Positions 17,975-26,751 of a stretch of 51,233 nucleotides of DNA are shown one piece after another (within the stretch, counting starts at the first letter, position 1; every line of letters begins with the position of its first letter). A program made the translations under genes and the position numbers. This DNA comes from Amphritea pacifica (GTDB lineage: Bacteria; Pseudomonadota; Gammaproteobacteria; Pseudomonadales; Balneatricaceae), in the NCBI RefSeq assembly GCF_016924145.1, contig NZ_JAFFZO010000036.1, positions 1 through 51,233 of the forward strand, read 5' to 3'. The notes beneath the pieces were generated by a model. The model was not told the origin of the DNA. It ran no database searches and was given only the letters and a program-made list of their open reading frames with translations.

Positions 17975-18184
17975 ATGTCTAATTCAACAACCGGCACGGT
18001 TAAATGGTTCAACGAAACTAAAGGTTTTGGTTTTATCGAGCAGCTCTCCGGTCCCGATGTTTTTGCTCACTTCAGCGCAATCATCAGCGATGGTTTCAAA
18101 ACCCTGGCTGAAGGCCAGCAGGTACAGTTTACTGTCACCTGTGGTCCTAAAGGCCCTCAGGCTGAAAACATTGTTGCTATCTGA
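17975..18184 (+). CDS. cold-shock domain protein
   Basis: 69-residue single OB-fold RNA chaperone. It has the RNP1-type motif KGFGFI (in [10 protein letters not shown]) and the RNP2-type motif VFAHFSAI (usually VFVHF). It ends PQAENIVAI like other CspA-class proteins. An AGGA ribosome site precedes the ATG by 8 bases; a longer in-frame ATG 19 codons upstream lacks that fit and is not family-like. The 250-base upstream gap leaves room for a long 5' leader, a usual feature of cold-regulated csp genes. A strong terminator follows. Confidence 0.93.
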   Translation: MSNSTTGTVKWFNETKGFGFIEQLSGPDVFAHFSAIISDGFKTLAEGQQVQFTVTCGPKGPQAENIVAI

Positions 18185-18199
18185 TCGATAGCCAGATGT

Positions 18200-18236
18200 A
18201 AAAAAGGGCAAACCTTTCGGGGTCTGCCCTTTTTTT
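18200..18236. terminator. bidirectional rho-independent terminator
   Basis: AAAAAAGGGCA … TGCCCTTTTTTT stem with inner AACC/GGGG-type pairing around TTTC. It closes the cold-shock gene and the convergent dnr. Confidence 0.9.
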
Positions 18237-18273
18237 ATCTCAGTAATACCGCGGACTCAGCTGCCGGAAATCG

Positions 18274-18972
18274 TCAGTGACCAAACGCCCGAAGCCCCTG
18301 CAGATCATGCACCTGTACCTCAGCCCCGTTCACCTCAATCAACCCCTGGGTCTTCATCTCTTTGATCAGTCGGGAGAAGGTTTCCGGTTGCATGCCTAAC
18401 TGCGATGCGATCAGCTGTTTCGCCATCGGCAGTTGGAAGACACACTGTTTTGCCGCCGGATCCGGCGCCAGACCGAACAGATAATTGCCCAGCCGGTGAC
18501 GGGTGTTTTGCAGGGTCAGGGTTTCAATCTCTTTGATCCGCCGGTGCAGTTTAACCGCCATGGTGCCCATCAGCTTCATCGCACTCTGGGGGGCGGCCAG
18601 CAGCATCTCTTTATAAAGCTTATTGGGGATCACCATCACCTCGGCACTGCCCATCGCTGACGCATTGACCGGGTAACGTATCTGATCCATAAACATCAGA
18701 GCCTCAGCAAAGGCCTCGCCAGCATGGATCACTTCAATCACCTTGGTCTGGCCATCCGGGGATACCCGAAACAGTTTCACCGCACCGCTGAGCGCCAGAT
18801 AGAAGCTATGGGCTTCGCCCCCCTGACTGAACAGGGTTTCATCATTTTTCAGTTTTGTCGTACGACAGTGCTGCACCAGTGTTTCACGGGCCTGTTGCGA
18901 TAACGATGAAAACAGGAAGTGTTCACCGATGACTGCCTGCAATCTGGATTCTGACATGGTAGAGCTACTCAT
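18274..18972 (-). CDS. dnr: Crp/Fnr-family NO-responsive regulator, Dnr type
   Basis: Activator of denitrification/NO-reductase genes. It has an N-terminal cyclic-nucleotide-like sensor domain (NDETLFSQGGEAHSFYLALSG, then GEAFAEALMFMD), a dimer helix (HRRIKEIETLTLQNTRHRL) and a winged HTH with recognition helix PETFSRLIKEM. There is no N-terminal Fnr cysteine cluster, which separates it from Fnr and agrees with heme/NO-sensing Dnr proteins. The FAEA-MFMD and IEIETL segments match Pseudomonas Dnr closely. Two ATGs five codons apart are possible, and an upstream extension would overlap norD; 232 residues is chosen. The gene closes the nor cluster, and its likely target box lies upstream of norC. 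Confidence 0.87.
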   Translation of the reverse strand: MSSSTMSESRLQAVIGEHFLFSSLSQQARETLVQHCRTTKLKNDETLFSQGGEAHSFYLALSGAVKLFRVSPDGQTKVIEVIHAGEAFAEALMFMDQIRYPVNASAMGSAEVMVIPNKLYKEMLLAAPQSAMKLMGTMAVKLHRRIKEIETLTLQNTRHRLGNYLFGLAPDPAAKQCVFQLPMAKQLIASQLGMQPETFSRLIKEMKTQGLIEVNGAEVQVHDLQGLRAFGH

Positions 18973-19039
18973 TTTTGAACAACGAATAGCACTATCATAA
19001 CCGGAGTTTTGCCAACAACCAGAGTCAATATTCAACTTT

Positions 19040-20902
19040 CTATCCGGCACACAACTTTCCTGTCAGGGTCATATAAAGTTGCGGTAAACGTTTCGGTAAC
19101 TGTTCGGCCTGACGAATAACCGTATAACCCTGCCCCCCAAACAGGTAGGGAAGATACTGGCTGGCATCGTCATCGATGGTAATACAGAACGGAATCAGCC
19201 CCTGGCAGCGGGCCTGCTGAATCGCTTTACGGGTATCCTCGACACCATGCCGGCCTTCGTAGCGATCCAGATCGTTAGGCTTACCATCGGTCAGAATCAG
19301 TAACAGCTTTTTCTCTGCCGCCTGATGACTAAGCAACTCAGTTGCATGGCGAATAGCAGCCCCCATCCGGGTGTAGAAACCCGGACTCATATCGGCAATC
19401 CGTCCTCTGATACCCGCACCATAGGTTTCATTGAACGCTTTGATACAGTTAAAACGGACATGCTGGCGGCGGCGGGATGAAAAGCCATGAATAGCAAACT
19501 GATCGCCACTGGCGTGCAGGCTTTCAGCAAACAGATGGACAGCGTCGCGAATTACATCAATAATCTGCTGCTCATCATTGACCCAGGCATCGGTCGACAG
19601 CGACAGGTCAGCTAACAGCAGGCTGGCAATATCCCTGACCAGCGGGCGCTTCTGACAATACAGGCGCGGATCAGCGGCGCATGCCGATGGATTATTGGCG
19701 ATTGAGCCACGGTAGTCCAGATAAGCATCCAGATTCAGCTTGTCCCCTTCATATTGCCCCCGCAGCCACTGCGGGCTAAGCGACAGGCTTTCAAACTGGC
19801 GCCGCAGCCGGCGCGCCGGTTTGAGCAAATGCTGCGGCAGTTCAGTAGCAACTGCATGACGGCTGCGCATCGGTATGATGCGGCAATAGTCGTTAAGCAA
19901 CCGGTTTCTCTTATAATCCCATTCCGGGTAGAGAATACCTTCGCTAAGCGGAATATCATCCTCCTGCGCGGAGGGCAGGTCCAGATCAAATTTGATCCGG
20001 CTGGCCACTGTCGTATTGTCCTGTGCGACCGACATTTTATCGATATCGTTTGCGATATTTTCGGCCTGAGCCGGGTTATCTTCATCATCGCTGCTGCGAT
20101 CCATTTTAATAAACTCGGCAAAGGAAAACAGGTCCGCCTCATGGCGCACCCCCAGCGTAGCCCCTTGCTCATCCGGCTTATCCACCCGTTCAGCCTGTCG
20201 CCGCCGCTGTTCGGCCTGCCGGGTTTCCCCTTGCGAAGCCTGGCGATCACTGATCTCATCAGCAGCCTGGCCGCCACTGCGAGGTGCATCCGGATGCAAC
20301 CAGAGCGTCACGGGGGCTGGTGCATATTTACCTTCGGGCAACTCAGCAACAGAACCCGGCGAGATCAGCGCCTGCTGAATCGCCCGCTCCTGCGCGGCCG
20401 CCTCATGTTTCAAATCTGCAGGCGCTGGTCGTAACGCGATATAGGCCTGCACCAGTCGCTGATAGCGTTGCAGTAGCCCAGGATACTGCTGCAGGGTCTG
20501 GCAGGTGCGCAGCTGGCTTTCAACAATCCAGCTTAAATCCGCAGGGCTTGCTGACGCTAAAGGTGTACCCGCCAACGCTGCCAGCCAGAAATAGAGATCC
20601 CGGTTCAGAGACTTTTCAGCAAACAGGTCCAGGCTGGCGGGCAGATAAAGGCAATTTTCATCCTGCCAGGCCAGTTCAACCTTACGTCCGGTACCGGCCA
20701 CCCGATGTAACCAGCTGCGGCGAGCCCGATGAGGGGTTGCGGTGGTCGCGCTGATACGTAACGCGCTATTGCCACCCATAGCCCGGTAAAAAACACCCAG
20801 CGGGCCGCTGACCTGATCCAGGGCCACCGCCGCCTGTGGATGTCCCTGGTGGGCCATCCGGGTGATAAACCGATCCCATATCTGACCGACCCGCTCTTCC
20901 AT
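19040..20902 (-). CDS. norD: NorD, von Willebrand-A-domain NO-reductase activation protein
   Basis: Works with the NorQ ATPase to activate/insert the metal (FeB) of the NorBC enzyme. 620 residues: a helical N-terminal half, an acidic and Gln/Arg-rich linker (about 205-300), and a C-terminal vWA domain with MIDAS residues D432-x-S434-x-S436 (ADLSLST), T511 (FYTRMGA) and D539 (LILTDGKPND). An ideal AGGAGGT site lies 6 bases before the ATG. It follows norQ at 34 bases. The end overlaps the 5' extension region of dnr but not its likely coding part. Confidence 0.94.
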   Translation of the reverse strand: MEERVGQIWDRFITRMAHQGHPQAAVALDQVSGPLGVFYRAMGGNSALRISATTATPHRARRSWLHRVAGTGRKVELAWQDENCLYLPASLDLFAEKSLNRDLYFWLAALAGTPLASASPADLSWIVESQLRTCQTLQQYPGLLQRYQRLVQAYIALRPAPADLKHEAAAQERAIQQALISPGSVAELPEGKYAPAPVTLWLHPDAPRSGGQAADEISDRQASQGETRQAEQRRRQAERVDKPDEQGATLGVRHEADLFSFAEFIKMDRSSDDEDNPAQAENIANDIDKMSVAQDNTTVASRIKFDLDLPSAQEDDIPLSEGILYPEWDYKRNRLLNDYCRIIPMRSRHAVATELPQHLLKPARRLRRQFESLSLSPQWLRGQYEGDKLNLDAYLDYRGSIANNPSACAADPRLYCQKRPLVRDIASLLLADLSLSTDAWVNDEQQIIDVIRDAVHLFAESLHASGDQFAIHGFSSRRRQHVRFNCIKAFNETYGAGIRGRIADMSPGFYTRMGAAIRHATELLSHQAAEKKLLLILTDGKPNDLDRYEGRHGVEDTRKAIQQARCQGLIPFCITIDDDASQYLPYLFGGQGYTVIRQAEQLPKRLPQLYMTLTGKLCAG

Positions 20903-20936
20903 CGCTGTACCTCCTGCGAAACCAGATGACTAGGAT

Positions 20937-21752
20937 TTAATCAGCACGACCAAACGCCGCCTGCACCAATTCCATCAACCCGGCAATAGTATCCGGATCA
21001 TCACTCAAGGGTTCAATCATACCCGCCCGGCAGGCCTGCACCGGCTCAAATCCGGTACTGATCAGTGTTGCGGTGTACACTAGCAAACGGGTACTGGCGC
21101 CCTCTTCCAGGTCCTGATCCTTCAGTTGCCGCAAACCATTGCCCAGAATCACCAACTGTTCAGCCATCGCTTTATCCACCGCGGTTTCATTGAGCAGCAC
21201 TTCGACCTCTGCCGCGGCTGGCAGGTAATCAAAGCTCATCGAGACAAAACGCTGCCGGGTACTGGGCTTCATCCCCTTCAGCAGGTTCTGGTAACCGGGG
21301 TTGTAGGAGACTACCAGCATGAAATTATCCGGGGCCTGGAGAGTTTCGCCGGTGCGGTCGATGGGCAGGATACGCCGGTCATCGGTCAGCGGGTGAATCA
21401 CTACGGTGGTGTCTTTGCGGGCCTCCACCACCTCATCCAGATAACAGATACCGCCGGTGCGCACCGCCCGGGTCAGCGGGCCATCGCTCCAGACAGTTTC
21501 ACCATCACCGATCAGGTGACGTCCCACCAGATCCGGGGCACTCAGATCATCGTGGCAGGCCACGGTATACAGAGGCAAGCCCAGCTTTTCAGCCATATAG
21601 CTGATGAAACGGGTTTTGCCGCAACCGGTCGGTCCCTTGATGAGTACCGGCAGTTTGTGTTTATAGGCATGCATGAAGAGCTCAATCTCATGCCCCTGCG
21701 GCTCATAAAACGGCAGAGACTCTGCCTGATTAAGTTGAGAAACCGTGCTCAT
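20937..21752 (-). CDS. norQ: NorQ, MoxR-class AAA+ ATPase
   Basis: AAA+ chaperone that pairs with the vWA protein NorD to mature nitric oxide reductase. Walker A is GPTGCGKT (40-47) and Walker B ends YLDEVVEA with D106/E107. The sensor-1 region is LVVSYNPGYQ, followed by the arginine-finger region STRQRF. 271 residues is normal for NorQ/CbbQ proteins. A GGAGGT ribosome site lies 5 bases before the ATG. It sits between norF and norD in the nor operon. Confidence 0.95.
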   Translation of the reverse strand: MSTVSQLNQAESLPFYEPQGHEIELFMHAYKHKLPVLIKGPTGCGKTRFISYMAEKLGLPLYTVACHDDLSAPDLVGRHLIGDGETVWSDGPLTRAVRTGGICYLDEVVEARKDTTVVIHPLTDDRRILPIDRTGETLQAPDNFMLVVSYNPGYQNLLKGMKPSTRQRFVSMSFDYLPAAAEVEVLLNETAVDKAMAEQLVILGNGLRQLKDQDLEEGASTRLLVYTATLISTGFEPVQACRAGMIEPLSDDPDTIAGLMELVQAAFGRAD

Positions 21753-21785
21753 AACGCACCTCCGAAAATGTTCACTTTTACAGGC

Positions 21786-22040
21786 TCAGAAGACATAGGT
21801 CAGGCTGATACAGATGGCCAGCACCGGTACATAGGCCAGCATCAGCCCACGCCACAACAGCGGAGCCTGTTTCAGACCCATAAAATACTCCACCAGCACA
21901 GCGGCTTTTATCACGCTACCCAACAGTGCGATAATCACCAGCCCAAAGGTTACCTGGTAAGGTTCTGTCAGCTGCGCCATAGCCACGGTCAACAGTAACA
22001 GCAGCAACCACAGTCCGGTCAGTTTGTATCTATCTGTCAT
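21786..22040 (-). CDS. norF: NorF-like small membrane protein (cytochrome oxidase subunit IV type)
   Basis: 84 residues with three helices (about 6-24, 30-52 and 60-80), the last two separated by the EYFMGLKQAP turn typical of the COX4_pro/NorF family. The start at MTDRYKLTG is fixed by AGGAGG 9 bases upstream, between the norE stop and this ATG; a longer frame into norE is an artefact. In denitrifiers NorF accompanies NorE and is needed for full NO-reductase activity, but its exact role is not known. The cluster has no cytochrome oxidase gene, so an oxidase subunit role is unlikely. Confidence 0.85.
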   Translation of the reverse strand: MTDRYKLTGLWLLLLLLTVAMAQLTEPYQVTFGLVIIALLGSVIKAAVLVEYFMGLKQAPLLWRGLMLAYVPVLAICISLTYVF

Positions 22041-22063
22041 CCACCTGATCCTCCTGTGCCGCT

Positions 22064-22657
22064 TTAGGCCTGCAACACATACACCAGCGGAAACAGCATC
22101 AGCCATAACAGATCGACCATATGCCAGTAGCAGGCGCCACTCTCAAACTCATTCATCCGTTCGCAGTGATAACGGCCCCGGTACACCTGGTGACTGAGGA
22201 ACAGCAGCACCAGCATGCCTAAAATCACGTGCAGCATATGAAAGCCGGTCAGGCCGAAGTAGAAAAAATAAAAATCATTACTCCCGAAACCAAAGCCACG
22301 TTCCGCCAAATGCTGATATTCACCGCTCTTTACCCCCAGATAGAGCCCGGCACAGGCCAGCGCCAACAGCAGATTAATCACACTGGCGATTCTCTGCCGA
22401 TTTAACAGCGCCCGCTGAGCGATAACCACAAAGTAACTACTGGTCAGTAGTGCCAGAGTATTTGCCAACCCGGCGGCGGTGCTGATAGACGCCTGTCCCT
22501 GAGCAAACATCTCCGGATATCGCACCCGGGTGATCGCAAACAACAGGAACAGCAGAGCAAATACACTCAGCTCAGCAAAAATAAACAACCAGACAGCAAA
22601 ATCGCCCGGGAGAATTTTCGTAGCGCTAACCGGTTGAGGGTATTCAGCAGCGTTCAT
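22064..22657 (-). CDS. norE: NorE-like membrane protein (cytochrome oxidase subunit III family)
   Basis: 197 residues with five hydrophobic helices and the subunit III-type signatures FAELSVFALLFLLF near the N-terminus and GLTGFHMLHVILGM toward the C-terminus, ending in HMVDLLWLMLFPLVYVL. The TAAGGAGAG ribosome site precedes the ATG, which overlaps the stop of the upstream iron-sulfur protein by 4 bases. In nor operons this family is an accessory to NorBC. The position between the polyferredoxin gene and norF supports that rather than an oxidase role. Confidence 0.88.
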   Translation of the reverse strand: MNAAEYPQPVSATKILPGDFAVWLFIFAELSVFALLFLLFAITRVRYPEMFAQGQASISTAAGLANTLALLTSSYFVVIAQRALLNRQRIASVINLLLALACAGLYLGVKSGEYQHLAERGFGFGSNDFYFFYFGLTGFHMLHVILGMLVLLFLSHQVYRGRYHCERMNEFESGACYWHMVDLLWLMLFPLVYVLQA

Positions 22658-23592
22658 CTTTCACTCTCCTTAGTACTATCCTTAGCGCTATCAAGTTCCA
22701 GTACCGGGATCATCCGGTCACTATTCGCTGAGCGCCGCTGATCACCCGCGGTCCAGTGCAACAGGCCTCCTTGTGGGTTGTCTTTCTGCACCTCATTGCA
22801 GGCATCTATACATTCACTGCACTGCGTACAGGTAAATTTACGCCGTTTGATACTGCGTGCGGGTAAGCGCATTGGACAAGCGGTATCGCAGGCATTATTA
22901 CAATCCTTGCATAACGCCGCTCTGCTACTGTCAAAACTGACCATCAGCGCTTTGGGGTTCATCATCCATAACAGGCTCTGCAATACCCCCAGTGCACAGC
23001 CATACTTACAGAACAGATGCCTGGCAAACAAAAAGTCCGTGAGGAACACCAGCGTGGCGACAGCGATAAATATCGCTCGTCCCCCGTTTAACTGTAGTTG
23101 CCACAGATCTGAGTACAGTTCCAGCGGCGACACCAGATAACCCAGCAATCCGACAGACCAGACCAGCGCAATAACCGAACTGCTGACAAGCAGCATCAGC
23201 CAGGCGCTCAGACTGTGAGGTTTACTGCCTTTTTCCCAGACGGTGGGGCGGCCGATCAATCGCTGCATCTGCCCGTTAATCAGCTCCACGACGGAAAAAT
23301 GGGGACACAGCCAGCCACAGTACAGCCGGCCATACCTGACAGCAATCCAGATTCCAGCAACCACCAGCACCACAATGGGCAGCAGTACCCGTAACAGAAT
23401 CTGTACTGCAGCATCGCTACCGGCAACCCCGGCGACCGCCTGATCGATACCCAGCCCCAACGGCTGTCCAAACAGGATAAAGTGCCCCTGAGTCAGGTCA
23501 TAACGGAACAGATTGGTAACCGGTGCCAGCAGAAACAGGATAAAAAAACCACTGCGGCTAAGGTTGCGATAGAACTGCTGAGGCTGGTACAT
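22654..23592 (-). CDS. NapH/NosR-like membrane polyferredoxin inside the nor operon
   Basis: 312 residues, an integral membrane protein with about five helices and cysteine motifs C92-x3-C96-P (YCGWLCPHFS) and C195-x3-C199 (CKYGCALG). Two [4Fe-4S] sets follow: C228-x2-C-x3-C-x3-CP and C255-x2-C-x2-C-x3-C. This is the NapH/NosR C-terminal/CcoG superfamily of membrane electron carriers. It lacks the C-terminal Ig-like domain of CcoG and the N-terminal FMN domain of NosR. Placed between norB and norE, it may route electrons from quinol to the reductase or assist metal maturation; that is inference. Its start is preceded by a perfect 11-bp hairpin. Confidence 0.82.
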   Translation of the reverse strand: MYQPQQFYRNLSRSGFFILFLLAPVTNLFRYDLTQGHFILFGQPLGLGIDQAVAGVAGSDAAVQILLRVLLPIVVLVVAGIWIAVRYGRLYCGWLCPHFSVVELINGQMQRLIGRPTVWEKGSKPHSLSAWLMLLVSSSVIALVWSVGLLGYLVSPLELYSDLWQLQLNGGRAIFIAVATLVFLTDFLFARHLFCKYGCALGVLQSLLWMMNPKALMVSFDSSRAALCKDCNNACDTACPMRLPARSIKRRKFTCTQCSECIDACNEVQKDNPQGGLLHWTAGDQRRSANSDRMIPVLELDSAKDSTKESER

Positions 23593-23602
23593 CAGAATAT
23601 CC

Positions 23603-23638
23603 AGACGCTCTCCACGATCAGTGGCGGGGAGAGCGTCT
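23603..23638 (-). repeat. perfect 11-bp hairpin in the norB / polyferredoxin gap
   Basis: AGACGCTCTCC and GGAGAGCGTCT form an exact inverted repeat with a 14-base spacer in the 50-base gap after the norB stop. No T-run follows on the minus strand, so it is more like an intercistronic mRNA-stability or processing element than a terminator. The second arm begins with GGAG about 20 bases before the next start codon. Confidence 0.75.
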
Positions 23639-23642
23639 CCTG

Positions 23643-25055
<1,413 letters not shown>

Positions 25056-25490
25056 TTAGCCCTGAATATTCGGTGGCCAGTTATTGGCTTTGATTTCTGA
25101 GGTATATTTAAGGAACGCTGCAATCGCATCCAGCTCCTGATCGGTCAGGTTGAACTGAGGCATACTGCGCCGTCCCGGAATACCATTCACCGGACGACTC
25201 TTGATAAACCCTTTAATCGCCTCTTTACTGTGGCCAAACCGTTCATAGACATTACCCAGTTCCGGTGCGAAATATGCACCTTCGCCCAGTAATGTGTGGC
25301 AGCCAATACAGTTATTGTCTTCCCAGACCTTCTTACCGAGAGCAACCTCTTCAGTCAGATTCTGGCGGTTATCCTGCTTAGGTAATCCCTGTACGGAATG
25401 CGTGGTTAGTCCTATCAGCAACAGAAAGAAGAACAAGCTTCCTCCGAAGAAGATATTCCTGGCCATCGACTTGGTAAACGTTTCGTTCAT
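25056..25490 (-). CDS. norC: nitric oxide reductase cytochrome c subunit
   Basis: Membrane-anchored cytochrome c that feeds electrons to NorB. An N-terminal membrane helix (about 12-30) is followed by a periplasmic domain with the heme c motif C61-x2-C64-H65 (CIGCHTLLGEG) and M110 in RSMPQF as axial ligand. 144 residues, typical. GGAG lies 7 bases before the ATG. It is the first gene of the operon; an anaerobox lies about 105 bases upstream. Confidence 0.96.
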   Translation of the reverse strand: MNETFTKSMARNIFFGGSLFFFLLLIGLTTHSVQGLPKQDNRQNLTEEVALGKKVWEDNNCIGCHTLLGEGAYFAPELGNVYERFGHSKEAIKGFIKSRPVNGIPGRRSMPQFNLTDQELDAIAAFLKYTSEIKANNWPPNIQG

Positions 25491-25592
25491 AAGGTATCTC
25501 CACCCCTTAAACTGTGACTGGCAACCAGAATATAGCCGCCTTATAGCAACTCACTACGTGCCACAATTGTCGCCACTTACGGCAAGGTAACC

Positions 25593-25606
25593 TTGATCAA
25601 GGTCAA
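25593..25606. promoter_or_regulatory. Dnr/Fnr box (anaerobox) upstream of norC
   Basis: TTGAT-CAAG-GTCAA is an exact fit to the Dnr/Fnr form TTGAT-N4-GTCAA. It lies about 105 bases from the norC start and about 95 from the divergent small membrane-protein gene, so it could serve either or both. The Dnr-type regulator at the far end of the cluster is the obvious binder. Confidence 0.8.
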
Positions 25607-25699
25607 TTCTGGAAAAATACCTGAGTGTTTTTATAGGCTTTTAGAAAAACCTGCGCTATTAATGAGCGTATAAAGATTTTGCGGAGACTGAAGCGCGTT

Positions 25700-26083
25700 A
25701 TGCGATCCATCGAATCAACAGCAAACAGAAACCGGCTGGCCATCGTCGCTGAGTCGCTTTATCTGATCAATTTACTGGCTCTGCCCGGCATCGCCTTGGT
25801 GATACTCTGTTTTCTGCGCTGGAAATACCGCCATAGCAGTAATCCACTGGAGCGTTGCCATCTGCATCAGGCGTGTCTGATAAGCGGCTGGTTCTGTCTG
25901 ATTGTGATCGGGGGAGGAACCACCCTGTGGGTCTTACTGGCAGGCAGCGCAGCAGGCATCTCTATGATCCTGCTGTACCTGATTGTGATGCATACCGGAT
26001 TTGTATTGCTGGGCATCTTCGCCTTAGCCAAGGCGATCAGCGGTCAGCACTTCCACCCTGGGCGTCAGCGCTGCCCGGTCTGA
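25700..26083 (+). CDS. hypothetical three-helix membrane protein divergent from norC
   Basis: 127 residues with hydrophobic segments at about 20-40, 60-82 and 88-112, separated by a basic histidine-rich loop (WKYRHSSNPLERCHLHQA). The NPLxRxHxxQA pattern before a helix recalls small DUF4870-like membrane proteins, but assignment is tentative. An in-frame TTG 7 codons earlier is possible; GGAGA lies 12 bases before the chosen ATG. It shares the 200-base promoter region and the anaerobox with norC, suggesting co-regulation with NO reduction. Confidence 0.65.
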   Translation: MRSIESTANRNRLAIVAESLYLINLLALPGIALVILCFLRWKYRHSSNPLERCHLHQACLISGWFCLIVIGGGTTLWVLLAGSAAGISMILLYLIVMHTGFVLLGIFALAKAISGQHFHPGRQRCPV

Positions 26084-26128
26084 TAAACCGGTTTATGACT
26101 CAGACACTGTGAATATTAAAAGCCGCCT

Positions 26129-26164
26129 AAACCGCTATTCAATCATAGCGGCAATAATCGGTTT
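26129..26164. other. inverted repeats between convergent genes
   Basis: CCGCTAT / ATAGCGG (7 bp, 6-base loop) at 26132-26151 and, in an alternative fold, AAACCG / CGGTTT at the outer edges. There is no T-run. It lies between convergent genes and may be a weak or factor-dependent termination region. Confidence 0.35.
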
Positions 26165-26192
26165 AACTCAACACCAGCGATAACGCCGTATT

Positions 26193-26747
26193 TCACAACA
26201 TGTTCGCCTTATCCCGGGCAGCCGCCGCGCCGCTGTGATCGCCACCCTCACTGCGAATATCCGCAATCAGAATCCAGAATTTGCGCTCCATGGCCGACTG
26301 CCCACGGGCCAGGGTCAGCCCTTTGAGGGCAAACTGTTCTGCCTGCAGATACTGTCCCTGCTGACGACGCAGATCGGCCAGCCGCATATACACATGGGGA
26401 TCACGGGGAGCTATCCGCTGAGCCCGCTCAAGGCTGCTTTGCGCTGCACTGTACTCACCCTGTTTCTGCTGTTCAAGCGCGCCCTGAAGCAGAGCGATAA
26501 CGGCCGGATTGCTGCTGGATACAGGCGCTGGCGCGGCAACCTGACGGTTCACCACAGTGAAGCCCTGACCGGTATCAACCGGCGTCGCCACGGCAGTATC
26601 TGAACCGACATTCGGATCAACCGCGACCCCGCTGCCGGATTCTGAGCGGTCTTCCACAATCGGATTAATATTGGCATTACCGCCCATACAACCGGCGAGT
26701 AATGATGTTAAGAGCAGCCCACAACCTGTCGATATCACTTTTTTCAT
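26193..26747 (-). CDS. TPR lipoprotein following mrcB
   Basis: 184 residues with a lipoprotein signal peptide whose lipobox is LLAGC (Cys near residue 19). It is followed by a low-complexity linker and tetratricopeptide-like helices (IALLQGALEQQKQGEYSAAQSSLERAQRIAP … VYMRLADLRRQQGQYLQAEQFALKGL). The ATG follows the mrcB stop by 4 bases and was chosen because it starts the signal peptide; a longer frame would run inside mrcB. The place and type recall outer-membrane lipoprotein partners of class A PBPs (LpoB-like in role, CpoB-like in TPR content), which is inference. Confidence 0.8.
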   Translation of the reverse strand: MKKVISTGCGLLLTSLLAGCMGGNANINPIVEDRSESGSGVAVDPNVGSDTAVATPVDTGQGFTVVNRQVAAPAPVSSSNPAVIALLQGALEQQKQGEYSAAQSSLERAQRIAPRDPHVYMRLADLRRQQGQYLQAEQFALKGLTLARGQSAMERKFWILIADIRSEGGDHSGAAAARDKANML

Positions 26748-26751
26748 CTGT

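Noticed and set aside
18973-19050. N-terminal extension of the Dnr-type regulator into norD
   Set aside because: Open frame only; sequence is not family-like and overlaps the norD end. The start near 18972 gives the usual length.
21786-22657. NorE/NorF considered as true cytochrome oxidase subunits III and IV
   Set aside because: They sit between nor genes, and no oxidase subunit I or II is present.
22654-23592. Iron-sulfur protein considered as CcoG/RdxA oxidase assembly factor
   Set aside because: Too short, lacks the C-terminal domain of CcoG, and no cco genes are nearby.
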